Shown here one piece after another: positions 22,330-31,167 of a stretch of 44,854 bases of DNA. The DNA is taken from the IMG/VR virus record IMGVR_UViG_3300037847_004699, positions 1 through 44,854 of that record. One strand, given 5' to 3'. A model generated the notes under the pieces. The model was not told the DNA's origin and ran no database searches. It was given only the letters and a program-made list of their open reading frames with translations. Within the stretch, counting starts at the first letter, position 1; each line of letters starts with the position of its first letter. Origin of the DNA: a virus. The position numbers were made by a program, and so were the translations under genes.

Positions 22330-24390
22330 ATGCCACTTAATGATCCAGTACCATCCAGCGCTTTTGATGTCGCAAAACGCAATGCTAGTGATTTTGACAG
22401 TCTACTGCAACAGGACTCCGGAACCGTAGAAACCCGCACCGGGAAACAGCTGCTTCCATGGCAGGCAGCAATGCAGCGTTACGCAGCGTATAACAACACC
22501 GGGGCATGGGTGACTGGCACCGCCTACCAGGTTAATGACCTATGGGAGTCATCTGGCACTTGGTACGTGGTGCTGACGGCGTACACCAGCGGCGCAACTC
22601 CCGGCGATGACATTGCCAGTGGTAATGTGCAGGTTTGGCAAGTGCGTGATTTTGTAAGCGGCGTAGACACTATAGCTGATCTTCGAGCGCTTGAGCCGCT
22701 GTTTGATGGGCAGCAGGTAAGTTTGTCTGGGTATAACGCAACAGCAGCACCGGAGCAGCCAAAGGGCGGCGGTATTTTTACCGCTAAATATGGGGATTAT
22801 TCGGCAGAGGTTTCAGCAGACACATTGACCGGTATTTACGTTGCGTTTCCGTCTGATCCATCTGGAACTACAGGGGCGTGGGTTCGAGGGTTTAATGGCT
22901 CGGCATTCGTAGAGTGGTTCGGTGCAAAGGGTGATAATATCTCTAACGACCAACCAGCAATACAAGCCGCTATTGATTTTTTCGGTACATCGACAATATT
23001 CACTGAATCCGGTGGTACGGTAAGACTTGGTAAAGGATTTTTCCGCACTAATTCCCCATTAGTTTTTAAATCATCGTGGGTAAAATTAATAGGTGATGAT
23101 GAGTCAAACACCACTATTAATTTTTTTGGATCTCCGGGGGAAGCTGCTATTACCACAGATACTGTTAACGATGTATACAGCTATAACGGCGTGAGCAATA
23201 TTGCCCTCAGAGTAAACAATCAAGATACAGTTGGGATCAGATTTGATCGATGTCAAGGAGCAAATTTTTCATCATTACTAGTACAGTTATTAGCAGATTA
23301 TACTGTAGCATTCTACGGAGCGGGGAATGGAGTGGGTTCTGCACCTTACTACAATTCATTCGACGATCTATTCCTAGCAGGTGCATGGTCTCCCGGCAAC
23401 CCTACATCGGACTGTGTTGCGTTTCGGTTTGTATTAAACAACCCAACACGATTGGACGCTCCTAATTCTAACGTTATATCAAATATTAAGCGAGCCGCGG
23501 CATTTAACACAGTTTTCGACATACAAGCGGGTAATTCCAATATGTTCACTAACATAGGTGCTGAGAGTATCGGTGATTATTTTTTCAATCTCAGCGATAT
23601 ACCGGCATCATTTTCAGGCACTGCAACGTCTGGTACGGCAAGTAGTTTGACAGACAATACAGCATCATTCCCAGTGCTATCTAACGGCACTCTGCGGATT
23701 ATATCCGGTTCCGGGGCTGGCACCGTCGGTTTAATACAAAGCAACACGTCAACGACAATAACACTAACTCAGTCACAGCATGTAGAATTTGATAACACAT
23801 CTGTATACGAGGTATACAACGGTAAATGCTCAGGTAATAAAGTTATTAATTTGAGGCATGAAGGCACGAATACTACCGCTCTAGTACGAAATTCTTTTGG
23901 AGCAAACAATAATATAGTTAGTAATGTATTCTCAACCGGAGCAGTGACGCGATGGGTTAATCTCGCTAAAGATCCAGATTTTATCGTCAATCCCATCGGT
24001 AGCGGTCTGACAGCAATAACATTTTACGCGGAGAATATAGCGGCTAACTCTACAACAACATTATCACCCAGAGGCGGGGAGGGTCTATCAATAGCTGGTG
24101 GTGTCCGCATTGCGAGGTCTGGTAATATTACAGCATTATCTACTGCTGTAAACAATATGTCATCTTCTGCGGCGGGCAGCGCCGTCGTAAAGCTGATACA
24201 AAACGGGTCAGAGGCTACATCAGTACGGCATACCATAACTAATAACAATCGCTTTGGCTATACTGCTATTGCAGATGTTATCGACGATCAAGTTATTAGG
24301 GATCGAAATCTGCATGTAATCATAGAGACAGATTCAGACTGGGATGCAACTGCATCTGATTTTTCAGTTACAGTGTGGATTTCTCACTGA
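22330..24390 (+). CDS. Tailspike with pectate-lyase-like beta helix
   Basis: 686 residues. Residues 1-110 are a virion-binding part with a small carbohydrate-module-like repeat (YNNTGAWVTGTAYQVNDLW). VEWFGAKGDNISNDQPAIQAAID (about 195-217) is the hallmark of the pectate-lyase superfamily right-handed beta helix in tailspikes, which cleave or bind surface polysaccharide. The rest is beta-helix-like, Asn/Ser/Thr rich, with a C-terminal domain (about 590-686) that may trimerise or end the fibre. Base composition falls to clearly A/T-rich after about 22920, indicating an exchanged receptor-binding module. It ends the late transcript. Confidence 0.85.
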   Translation: MPLNDPVPSSAFDVAKRNASDFDSLLQQDSGTVETRTGKQLLPWQAAMQRYAAYNNTGAWVTGTAYQVNDLWESSGTWYVVLTAYTSGATPGDDIASGNVQVWQVRDFVSGVDTIADLRALEPLFDGQQVSLSGYNATAAPEQPKGGGIFTAKYGDYSAEVSADTLTGIYVAFPSDPSGTTGAWVRGFNGSAFVEWFGAKGDNISNDQPAIQAAIDFFGTSTIFTESGGTVRLGKGFFRTNSPLVFKSSWVKLIGDDESNTTINFFGSPGEAAITTDTVNDVYSYNGVSNIALRVNNQDTVGIRFDRCQGANFSSLLVQLLADYTVAFYGAGNGVGSAPYYNSFDDLFLAGAWSPGNPTSDCVAFRFVLNNPTRLDAPNSNVISNIKRAAAFNTVFDIQAGNSNMFTNIGAESIGDYFFNLSDIPASFSGTATSGTASSLTDNTASFPVLSNGTLRIISGSGAGTVGLIQSNTSTTITLTQSQHVEFDNTSVYEVYNGKCSGNKVINLRHEGTNTTALVRNSFGANNNIVSNVFSTGAVTRWVNLAKDPDFIVNPIGSGLTAITFYAENIAANSTTTLSPRGGEGLSIAGGVRIARSGNITALSTAVNNMSSSAAGSAVVKLIQNGSEATSVRHTITNNNRFGYTAIADVIDDQVIRDRNLHVIIETDSDWDATASDFSVTVWISH

Positions 24391-24407
24391 CGCAATAAAA
24401 CCTTTTC

Positions 24408-24431
24408 AAATGCCGGGCAATCTCGGCATTT
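24408..24431 (+). terminator. Terminator of the late operon
   Basis: AAATGCCG (24408-24415) pairs with CGGCATTT (24424-24431), loop ggcaatct, followed by a T-rich stretch. It stands between the convergent tailspike and exonuclease genes. Confidence 0.75.
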
Positions 24432-24439
24432 TCATTTTA

Positions 24440-24465
24440 ATAAAAAGCGCGGATTAAACCGCGCT
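24440..24465 (-). terminator. Terminator of the early minus operon
   Basis: AGCGCGG (24446-24452) pairs with CCGCGCT (24459-24465) around attaaa. On the minus strand it is followed by ttttta (24445-24440), so it ends the early operon coming from the right. Confidence 0.8.
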
Positions 24466-24470
24466 ATTCA

Positions 24471-25202
24471 TCACCCAAACGCGCTGTCAGTCGGCGGCGC
24501 TGTTTGTTGTTGCTCTGATTCAGCAATATTCCATTGCTCGCCAAACTTAAACCCAATTTGTGCCAGCTTCTGATCCAGCTCCCGGCAGAATTCAGGCACC
24601 GCGCTGTCAAAATCAGCCATCCATTTATCTGATCGATCAAATGTGTGGCGGCGGAGATTCTCACGGCGCATTCTAGGGTCAAACGAACAAAAATCCCACA
24701 GTTCAATGCCTGTTACCCACATGCTGAATTGCACCTGAGCCTGGTACTCTTTTTTGACAGCACCGTTAACTAGGAAATCAATGTGATATTTGGTCGTGTA
24801 CGGGCATTTGATCTCAAGCCCGCGACCACTGGCGGTGATGCCGTCCGGGCTGCATCCTGTTCTCATGTCGTCGCCATACAGGAACCCTAGCTGCAGCACC
24901 GTCTCATCTGTAAGAAATTCATAATTCTGTCGTGCGTAAGGCTCGTTCAGATTGCCCCATTCGGTAGCAGCGTTGCTAAAGTCGGCCTCGCGCTGTCCGG
25001 TGCAGATTTCTGCGATTAGCTGATTCATGTAGGTCTGGCGGGTCGCGCCCTTGCCGAGTATTTTGACGGCATTGGATGCCGTGATAAGTCCAAGGCGCAT
25101 CTTGTGCCAATCGTCAGTGCCTTGCTCAGCTTCGAATGTGTCGAAGCCCAGTATCGCATCGGCTTTCGCCTTTTTCGCCTTCAGATCGTCGATGATGCTC
25201 AT
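24471..25202 (-). CDS. YqaJ-type 5'-3' exonuclease (lambda Exo-like)
   Basis: 243 residues. The YqaJ/lambda exonuclease core is visible in order: EQGTDDWHKMRLGLITAS (about 25-42), WGNLNEPYAR, GCSPDGI (catalytic Asp) and LEIKCPY (catalytic Glu-x-Lys). This is the PD-(D/E)xK nuclease fold that resects double-stranded ends. Its ATG overlaps the stop of the RecT gene (ATGA), a standard exonuclease-annealing pair for recombination during replication. It is the last gene of the early operon. The Gln-rich tail is probably flexible. Confidence 0.9.
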   Translation of the reverse strand: MSIIDDLKAKKAKADAILGFDTFEAEQGTDDWHKMRLGLITASNAVKILGKGATRQTYMNQLIAEICTGQREADFSNAATEWGNLNEPYARQNYEFLTDETVLQLGFLYGDDMRTGCSPDGITASGRGLEIKCPYTTKYHIDFLVNGAVKKEYQAQVQFSMWVTGIELWDFCSFDPRMRRENLRRHTFDRSDKWMADFDSAVPEFCRELDQKLAQIGFKFGEQWNIAESEQQQTAPPTDSAFG

Positions 25203-26083
25203 TGTCCGGACACCTTTTGATTGAGGAATGAAATCACCTGCTCGGCTTCTTCTTTGGTCATTTCGTCGAGCGTGGAAATGTCACGCGGTAGCAGGCTTGG
25301 CAGGTACATTAGCAGCTGATCCTCAGTGCGGTTTATTCGCTCACACAGGCCGCGAATGGTTGCCGCCTGAGTGTCTGTCAGATTGATCTGTTTTTCGCTG
25401 CTGTGGGCGATCTCGACGCCCTCGCCATTGTTGTTTTGGTAGTCAATGGCAGCATTAAGGCGGTCTGACTTCGGCCAGTATTTGTACGCTTGCTTGACCA
25501 CGGTCTTTTTTACCATCTCGAAAAAGTCGGTCTTCCATGGGCCGCTTCCTTTTTTGTATGACGGGCTGCGCTTGGCGATTGCCTCAATATCTGCGCGGCT
25601 CATTTCATGCGTTAGGTAGTCGCCCGCTGCTGTTTTGACAACGCAGTACGCGCCCACCCAGTCACCGCGATTACCAAACGCCTGATACTCGTGCACCGGC
25701 TTGGTGTCGATACCTGTGTTTCGGTATTGATCAGACTGGTACACGACTTTGCACTGACCCCACTGAATTGAACCGGACTCAATCGCAATATGCAGCAGAC
25801 CCATATAGCTGATATCGAGACAGACTTTTTTGTCTCGCGGAACCAGATATGCGTGTTTAGCCGCCGGGTTTAGCGTAATGCCAATGGCAGCGACATTGGT
25901 CACGGCGTCAATGAGCGATTGCTGATTGCTGATTGCCATGTTGGCCAGATAGCTGTTATTGCCAAGCGCCTGACAGGCAAACTGCGCCTCGCGGGCAAAA
26001 TTTATTTCATCAGCGGCTTTTACCGCGTTAAAGTTTTGCTCTTGCTGCATTACCAGCTGCTGAGCTTGTTGTATTGGTAGCAT
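25199..26083 (-). CDS. recT: RecT-family single-strand annealing protein
   Basis: 294 residues with RecT features: SLIDAVTNVAAIGITLNPAAKHAYLVPRDKKVCLDISYMGLLHIA (about 55-100), WKTDFFEMVKKTVVKQAYKYWPKS (about 183-206). The Q-rich N-end (LPIQQAQQLVMQQEQNF) is usual. It anneals complementary single strands produced by the YqaJ exonuclease downstream. Good site aagaggaaat ahead of the ATG. No Gam-like RecBCD inhibitor is seen near. Confidence 0.9.
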   Translation of the reverse strand: MLPIQQAQQLVMQQEQNFNAVKAADEINFAREAQFACQALGNNSYLANMAISNQQSLIDAVTNVAAIGITLNPAAKHAYLVPRDKKVCLDISYMGLLHIAIESGSIQWGQCKVVYQSDQYRNTGIDTKPVHEYQAFGNRGDWVGAYCVVKTAAGDYLTHEMSRADIEAIAKRSPSYKKGSGPWKTDFFEMVKKTVVKQAYKYWPKSDRLNAAIDYQNNNGEGVEIAHSSEKQINLTDTQAATIRGLCERINRTEDQLLMYLPSLLPRDISTLDEMTKEEAEQVISFLNQKVSGQ

Positions 26084-26084
26084 T

Positions 26085-26498
26085 CTATTTCCTCTCTTTA
26101 TACCATTCTAAAAAATCCGCCGTAGCTTCTTTGGCAGCCTCTGCACCATAGCACAGGCACACGAATTGTCCATCTTCGGCGGCTTCATTTAGTCTGAGTT
26201 TTTGTTCTTCTTTTAGCGATCCGCTGGCAGCCTTCATTTCGATCACGAACGGAAGGCACCAAAACAGCAGGTCAGGGATTCCTGGTGACAGGCCCATTTT
26301 CGATTGAGTGGAGCGGTAGCCTTTTGTGTGATTACCCTCATTGGGTACGTGAAAAACAGCGGCCCGCAACACTGGGTGATTGATTTTCAGCCACGAAACG
26401 TAGTCGATCTGCTCCGGAGTCTCTTTCTTCGTTGGCCCGCATTTGTAGACCCGTACCAGTGGCGACAGGTATTTTATGCGCGATTTAACTAGTGGCAT
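26085..26498 (-). CDS. VRR-NUC domain endonuclease
   Basis: 137 residues. Core motifs of the VRR-NUC fold (PD-(D/E)xK superfamily) are clear: FHVPNEGNH, GLSPGIPDLLFW (catalytic Asp) and FVIEMKAASGSLKEEQ (catalytic Glu-x-Lys), followed by QFVCLCYGAEAAKEATADFL. Stand-alone phage VRR-NUC proteins act on branched or flapped DNA. It lies next to the RecT-exonuclease pair, fitting a junction-resolving role. The start has agga 8 bases upstream. A stable cUUCGg hairpin precedes it in the mRNA. Confidence 0.85.
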   Translation of the reverse strand: MPLVKSRIKYLSPLVRVYKCGPTKKETPEQIDYVSWLKINHPVLRAAVFHVPNEGNHTKGYRSTQSKMGLSPGIPDLLFWCLPFVIEMKAASGSLKEEQKLRLNEAAEDGQFVCLCYGAEAAKEATADFLEWYKERK

Positions 26499-26510
26499 GG
26501 GTTAATCCTG

Positions 26511-26526
26511 CGCCCCCGAAGGGGCG
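26511..26526 (-). other. Intercistronic hairpin with UUCG tetraloop
   Basis: CGCCCC (26511-26516), cgaa, GGGGCG (26521-26526); on the minus-strand mRNA this reads CGCCCC-UUCG-GGGGCG, the extra-stable cUUCGg loop. No U-run follows, so not a terminator; likely an mRNA stability or pausing element between the genes at 26533 and 26498. Confidence 0.6.
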
Positions 26527-26532
26527 GTTTGG

Positions 26533-26754
26533 TTAATTAGGAATCGGAACCGACAGGATATCCTGAAGCCAGCTAAATCCGCGCTCGGTTAAGTCGTATC
26601 CGCGCTCTGAGTCAGGGTTTTCAACGGCAATCCCACTATCTAAAAACTGCTTAATGGCTTCTCCAAGCGCCGGAGAATCAATAGGCTTTGTAGGGTTACA
26701 GTGTAAGTGAATCAGCAACTTGAGCTTGAATGGAGTTAGAATAATATTACTCAT
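26533..26754 (-). CDS. Small winged-helix-like protein
   Basis: 73 residues, pattern TPFKLKLLIHLHCNPTKPIDSPALGEAIKQFLDSGI ... YDLTERGFSWLQDILSVPIP. The two helices followed by LTERGxxxLxxIL is the layout of small winged-helix proteins found in many phage early regions, of unknown function. It sits between SSB and the VRR-NUC nuclease in the recombination block. A role in DNA binding is plausible but unproven. Confidence 0.65.
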   Translation of the reverse strand: MSNIILTPFKLKLLIHLHCNPTKPIDSPALGEAIKQFLDSGIAVENPDSERGYDLTERGFSWLQDILSVPIPN

Positions 26755-26775
26755 ACATCACCTTTTTCTTGTTTG

Positions 26776-27255
26776 TTAAAACGGCGTATCGCCAGCGGCT
26801 GGCATTTGGTTTTGCTGTGGCTGCTGATATTGCTGCTGATACTGTTGCTGCGGCTGCTGGTATGCCTGCTGCTGTTGCTGCATCTGCTGAGGCTGTTGCA
26901 TACCCTGCATAGGCGCCTGCTGCTGGCCTTGTTCGTTGCCCGGTGTGCCGATATAGCCAAGCTCTGCATTCAGCAGCTCAATGCTAATGCTCTGGCCGTT
27001 CTGGCCGTCAAACGTCTTGATCTTCTGCTGGCGTCCGCTGACCTCAACAATAGCGCCCTCGACCAGAGCGGTCTGATAGAACGCAATCTGATTTGGGTTT
27101 TTTGCGAACACTACGCACTCGTAATTAGTCCACTCGTTTTGCTGCGTCTCTCGGTCATAGTAGCGAACGCCAAGTCGCAGCCCAAACCCGGTTGATTCCC
27201 CTGCGGCAAACTGATTCGCCGCTCGATTTAATTTGCCTGTAATTGTATGTGCCAT
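26776..27255 (-). CDS. ssb: Single-stranded DNA-binding protein
   Basis: 159 residues: an OB-fold (TITGKLNRAANQFAAG, TNYECVVFAKNPNQIAFYQTALVEGAIVEVSGRQQKIKTFDGQ) and a long Gln/Pro-rich linker (from about 108) ending in GDTPF. The final acidic-hydrophobic residues correspond to the DDIPF tip that recruits partner proteins. The repetitive CAG/CTG-type linker coding is in the same strand, so the Leu-rich reading of the opposite strand is an artefact. Good GGAGG site before the ATG. It would protect replication and recombination intermediates. Confidence 0.85.
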   Translation of the reverse strand: MAHTITGKLNRAANQFAAGESTGFGLRLGVRYYDRETQQNEWTNYECVVFAKNPNQIAFYQTALVEGAIVEVSGRQQKIKTFDGQNGQSISIELLNAELGYIGTPGNEQGQQQAPMQGMQQPQQMQQQQQAYQQPQQQYQQQYQQPQQNQMPAAGDTPF

Positions 27256-27265
27256 GGTGGCCTCC

Positions 27266-27664
27266 TTACTGTTGGTTTAATAATTCTGGGTTTTGGTGGA
27301 AGTTGCCGATTACCTCAAAGTCATAATCATCCAGAAGAACATTCTCTGGGGATTGCGCATTTGGCTCTGCTGCTACAAAGCAACAACGATCATTAAATTT
27401 AACAATCCACAGGAGGCCATGTTGCTTATCCTTTAAGACATCCTCCTCATAAATCTCCACGCCATTGCAGTCTTTCAGGCCGGTGTATTGACCCTCGGTT
27501 CCTTTCTTTACCGGCTGATTGCAAATAGCCCGCCCCTCATGCCAGCAAATGCGCGATGGATATTCGTCATAGTATGCCGTTGAATTTGGTAAATCACGGA
27601 GAAGATCGCCATAAACCATCTCACCTTCGGCATTCATGCCACGAAACTTAATCTCTCTTGCCAT
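27266..27664 (-). CDS. YopX-family protein
   Basis: 132 residues from the ATG at 27664 (gagagggaatcaagATG); an upstream GTG would add ten residues. Typical YopX phrases are present: REIKFRGMNAEGEMVYGDLL, GQYTGLKDCNGVEIYEEDVL and NVLLDDYDFEVIGNFHQNPELL. YopX proteins are frequent in phage early regions, form a small beta fold and have no proven function. A promoter lies just upstream (27693-27720). Confidence 0.85.
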   Translation of the reverse strand: MAREIKFRGMNAEGEMVYGDLLRDLPNSTAYYDEYPSRICWHEGRAICNQPVKKGTEGQYTGLKDCNGVEIYEEDVLKDKQHGLLWIVKFNDRCCFVAAEPNAQSPENVLLDDYDFEVIGNFHQNPELLNQQ

Positions 27665-27692
27665 CTTGATTCCCTCTCGTTTATTTACACTC

Positions 27693-27720
27693 ACAATACT
27701 ACACTTTTGTAATTAGTCAA
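27693..27720 (-). promoter_or_regulatory. Internal early promoter upstream of yopX
   Basis: On the minus strand: -35 TTGACT (27720-27715), 16-base spacer, -10 TATTGT (27698-27693), then ...taaataaacgagaggg. It overlaps the end of the helicase gene and would boost YopX, SSB and the recombination genes. Confidence 0.55.
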
Positions 27721-29461
27721 ACTTTTTATCTTCGCGTTTCACCCGGCCGACAACAAACTTGCCCTTGCCGTTTATTCTGTACTTAATGTGCGTCGGCTGA
27801 TTTAGCGGCTGTAGCCAGTATTTCAGCACGAACCGGGCCGCGCTTGATGGGTTGTGCCGAGCCAGAATGCCGTAGTGATAGCCAACACCGCCGCCAGTGT
27901 TTACGCTCATCCACTGCTTGAGCGCCTGCTGCGCGCCACGGCTTTTACTGCCGGGGTTTAGGTAAACCTTCGGGTTCCCATCTTCTCGCGTCTCAGTCAG
28001 CATATATTCGACTTCTATGCTATTGTTTTTGCAGATTCGGAATTGCCAGCCTTTGACGGCCTCCCACTCCTGTTCATCGTATGGTCGGTGCAGGAGCTTT
28101 TCGTTAGGGTCAATCAGCTCGTGCTGGCACTTGCGGCAATTGCGCGCCGTTGGATCGTTCTCGGCGCCACATGACGGGCACTCACGCGATGACCAGAAGA
28201 ACTCACATCGACCGTCCTCTGATTCGTCAGAGTGGCCGCGACAGCGCCGGGCATGGGGGCTGTTCTCAGTGCCGCACACCTGGCAAGTGAGCATGTCTTC
28301 GTCTTCTTTTTTGGCGCGCTCGTATTCGGCCTCCTCGAGGATTGGGTTGTTGTACAGATGGCCTAGGCGCTGCATGACACCGCCGTAATCGAGTACCAAG
28401 CAGTCCGACTTGCCATCGAACAACCGCAATCCCCGGCCAATCGCCTGCGTCAGCAGAACCAGCGATCCGATAGGGCGCAGAAAAACAACAGTATCCCAGC
28501 GCGGCACGTTAACCCCGGTGGTCAGCACAGACACGTTGATGCAGTATTTGATTCGTCCCGACTTGCAATCATCGAGCATTTGCATGCGCTCTGCCGTCGG
28601 CGTTGATCCGGTGATGATGCAATAGCTGCCGGGCGGCAACGCCTTGGCCACTTCCTGAGTGTGCCTGATTGACGTGCAGAATATCAGGACGCCTCCGCGG
28701 TCTTCGGTCTTGTGAAGCACCTCGGCCATGATGCGCTGCGTTTTTGTTGGGTCGCCAAACACAATCTCATCAAGCTGTTTTTCGTCGAACTCCCACGATC
28801 CGTATTTGGTTTTAACCTGGGAGAAATCAAACTCTGAGTCGTCGCCATCCGGCCAGCCAAATGTCGGTGGCACCAGCCAGCCACGGTCGATCAGCCAATC
28901 TGTGCTAATATTTCCGATCATCTGCGTCCAGAATTTGCCAATGATTGACTCGGTGCCACGGTACGGACTGCCTGTATACCCCAAGATGCGCACGTTAGGA
29001 TTCTGCGCGATAAAGTGCCGGATGATCTGCATAAATTGAGAGTCGTCGCTGTCGTAGTCGACCATGTGGCACTCGTCCACCATGATAATATCGACCGGGA
29101 AGTTAGCGAACGTGTCGTGCAGCGACCGGGCAATAGTTCCCTCTGTGCCGAATATGACCGGGTAATACGCGCTTTTCCTGTTCAGGCTGGCACTAAAAAC
29201 CGACTGCTGAACAACGCCGAAGTCGTGCGCGGCGTCTGAGTTTTGCTTGCACAGCTCCCCTTGCCTCTGAATCACCAGCGCCCGGCATGGTCGATCCTTT
29301 AGCATGACGCCTGAGCAGTGGCGCGCAATAGCAGCGATAAGTACCGACTTGCCAGCGCCTACTGACGCATTGATGACAGCCGGGCCGCGATAGCTTTCCT
29401 GCTTCAGATAGCTCATGCAGTCGTCGTGCACTTCCTGCTGATAATCTCGTAACTCCATCAT
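27713..29461 (-). CDS. Superfamily 2 DEAH-type helicase with zinc ribbons
   Basis: 582 residues. Motif Q/I: LRDYQQEVHDD and Walker A ASVGAGKS (32-39); motif II DECH (129-132); motif III-like GYTGSPYRG; C-terminal helicase domain with LIFCTSIRHTQEVA, SVLTTGVNVPRWDTVVFLRP and QAIGRGLR (motif VI). After the helicase core come two CxxC zinc ribbons (CQVCGTEN ... CEFF; CPSCGAEN ... CRKCQHE). It resembles UvsW/RAD25-type phage helicases that remodel replication forks or D-loops. Start codons at 29461 and 29458 overlap the stop of the upstream gene. Confidence 0.9.
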   Translation of the reverse strand: MMELRDYQQEVHDDCMSYLKQESYRGPAVINASVGAGKSVLIAAIARHCSGVMLKDRPCRALVIQRQGELCKQNSDAAHDFGVVQQSVFSASLNRKSAYYPVIFGTEGTIARSLHDTFANFPVDIIMVDECHMVDYDSDDSQFMQIIRHFIAQNPNVRILGYTGSPYRGTESIIGKFWTQMIGNISTDWLIDRGWLVPPTFGWPDGDDSEFDFSQVKTKYGSWEFDEKQLDEIVFGDPTKTQRIMAEVLHKTEDRGGVLIFCTSIRHTQEVAKALPPGSYCIITGSTPTAERMQMLDDCKSGRIKYCINVSVLTTGVNVPRWDTVVFLRPIGSLVLLTQAIGRGLRLFDGKSDCLVLDYGGVMQRLGHLYNNPILEEAEYERAKKEDEDMLTCQVCGTENSPHARRCRGHSDESEDGRCEFFWSSRECPSCGAENDPTARNCRKCQHELIDPNEKLLHRPYDEQEWEAVKGWQFRICKNNSIEVEYMLTETREDGNPKVYLNPGSKSRGAQQALKQWMSVNTGGGVGYHYGILARHNPSSAARFVLKYWLQPLNQPTHIKYRINGKGKFVVGRVKREDKKFD

Positions 29462-30912
29462 AAAACCCTAAATCCCCCGTTTTCCTCTATGATCAACCCG
29501 CCTATTTTTGCGGCTTTTACTTGGTCTGCAAACATCGACCGAAGATCGTTCTCATCCATTCCGGGCCGCTGTGCGTTTTTCCAGTCGTCATACACCAGTT
29601 TATAGGATGGTACGTGGCCACGGCTAATGATTCGCTGAATCATGTCTACAACCATGTCAGTGCCGCTCTGGTAAACTGGCTTGTCCGACTTGATTGGCAC
29701 CAAGCTTGTGATGGCCCGTCCTTTTTTGTCCTGCTTGCCGATCTCCTGAACCATCATGTCAAACGTAATTTCAGGCGGTCTATCGGCGTCTTTTATTTTC
29801 GTGTTTTTGAAAACCGTGCTTCTGGCGTCAGGGTCAGGGCGCGTTACCAAAAACTCAGTATCAACCGCGCCGCGCAATGCCGAGTTCCCCCTCATGCCCT
29901 TGGTGTCATCTTTACCGCTGTGGTGAATGATCATGATTCCCACGCCGGTAGCCGCCTTAACCGCATCACACGATTTAATAAAGCGCGTCATGTCCTGAGT
30001 GCTGTTTTCGTCACCATCACCAAAACAACGGTTTAGCGTGTCCAGCACGATCAGCGCCGGGCGCACCTCGAATTGCTCTTCAAAACGCTCAATCGCAATG
30101 GTCAAGCTGACACCGATTGTCGGGTCGGTCATGTCTACCGGCTGGCCAAGGATGCCAAGCCAGTCGGCGTGACGCCCGTGTTTAACTTCCCACGCGCGTT
30201 TGCGGTAGTTGATACCGCGCTGACCTTCGGCGCTGACATACAGCACAGGTGCTTTTTTCGTCTCGAATCCGTGCCAGCTGGCCCCGGTTGCAATCGAGCA
30301 AACCATATCCATGGCGATAAAAGTTTTATAAGCCTCTGATTTGCCGTATATCACCGTCATGGACTCAGCTGGCAACACGTCGTCAATCAGCCAGTCAGGT
30401 TCCTCGGTATCCAGCGCCTCACGGGCCGAAAACTGGAATTTATCCGCTAGATTCGATGTTCCGGCGGCAGTAGAACCCAGTATCTCGGCTGATTTGTCGC
30501 GGAATTGCAGCAGCAGGTCAGTAGGATCATTGTCGCTCTGTAGCTCTAAAAACAGGTCGCTGACGGTTGCCAATGCAGCCCGTTTGATCGAGTCGCGTTT
30601 GACAATCTTTGCGTATGACTCGGCGTTGTCTATAGACGGCGTGACATTTGCGACGTGGCTTAGATATTGAGCGCCACCGCACTTCTTTAGCTCTTCACCG
30701 TCCATCCATTCGGCGACGGTGACAACGTCGATCATCTCGCCGCGCGTAACTAGCCTGTCAATCGCTTTAAAGATCAGCTGATGTTCAGGCAGAAAGAAAT
30801 CTGCCGGGCCAATTACCGCCCGGACTTCTGGAAACCTGCGGTCATCGAGCAATAGCGCGCCGATAACCGCCTGCTCTGCCTCGCGGCTGTAGTGTATTTT
30901 ATCCGACTCCAC
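29458..30912 (-). CDS. DnaB-N / RepA-like ATPase fusion, replicative helicase or loader
   Basis: 484 residues from a GTG at 30912 preceded by GAGGGG at 5 bases; a TTG at 30966 would add 18. Residues 1-110 match the DnaB N-terminal domain (YSREAEQAVIGALLLDDRRF, AQYLSHVANVTPSIDNAESYA). Residues about 180-400 are a RecA/RepA-like ATPase (AAA_25): Walker A GKSEAYKT, where Tyr replaces the usual Gly, Walker B ALIVLDTL, and GIMIIHHSGKDD. It would unwind or load helicase at the phage origin. No primase or polymerase is encoded, so these come from the host. Its end overlaps the SF2 helicase start. Confidence 0.85.
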   Translation of the reverse strand: MESDKIHYSREAEQAVIGALLLDDRRFPEVRAVIGPADFFLPEHQLIFKAIDRLVTRGEMIDVVTVAEWMDGEELKKCGGAQYLSHVANVTPSIDNAESYAKIVKRDSIKRAALATVSDLFLELQSDNDPTDLLLQFRDKSAEILGSTAAGTSNLADKFQFSAREALDTEEPDWLIDDVLPAESMTVIYGKSEAYKTFIAMDMVCSIATGASWHGFETKKAPVLYVSAEGQRGINYRKRAWEVKHGRHADWLGILGQPVDMTDPTIGVSLTIAIERFEEQFEVRPALIVLDTLNRCFGDGDENSTQDMTRFIKSCDAVKAATGVGIMIIHHSGKDDTKGMRGNSALRGAVDTEFLVTRPDPDARSTVFKNTKIKDADRPPEITFDMMVQEIGKQDKKGRAITSLVPIKSDKPVYQSGTDMVVDMIQRIISRGHVPSYKLVYDDWKNAQRPGMDENDLRSMFADQVKAAKIGGLIIEENGGFRVL

Positions 30913-30972
30913 GGCATCCCCTCTTAGCTGGTCTGACAGAATACGCCAGCCAGCGATTGTAATCAATTGCCG

Positions 30973-31167
30973 TTAGTGATGTTTTTTTGCTGTCATTGCA
31001 TCAGCCACGCTGTAATCGAGGCGGTGCAGACGCTGGTACAGCGTGTGATACGGCACCGTGCAATCAGGGTGCTTTGACAGCTCGGTGACGTTAAGCCACT
31101 GGCCGTCGTACCAGTATTTTCGGTTGCGTTTTTCGCGGATCGGCTTGTCGTGCTGGGTGATTTTCAT
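30973..31167 (-). CDS. Small basic DNA-binding-like protein
   Basis: 64 residues, pI clearly high. KYWYDGQWLNVTELSKHPDCTVPYHTLYQRLHRLDYSVADAMT has the shape of a short helix-turn-helix of a kind seen in phage HNH-associated and homing proteins (LxxHxxxxxVxYxTLYxRLxxxxxxxxA). There is no nuclease motif. It precedes the replication ATPase and overlaps the upstream gene by 4 bases, so may be a recruiter or regulator. Confidence 0.65.
   Translation of the reverse strand: MKITQHDKPIREKRNRKYWYDGQWLNVTELSKHPDCTVPYHTLYQRLHRLDYSVADAMTAKKHH

Noticed and set aside
26773-27195. Leu-rich 140-residue frame on the + strand over the SSB gene
   Set aside because: It is the reverse reading of the Gln-rich SSB linker (CAG/CTG repeats); the minus-strand OB-fold is unmistakable.
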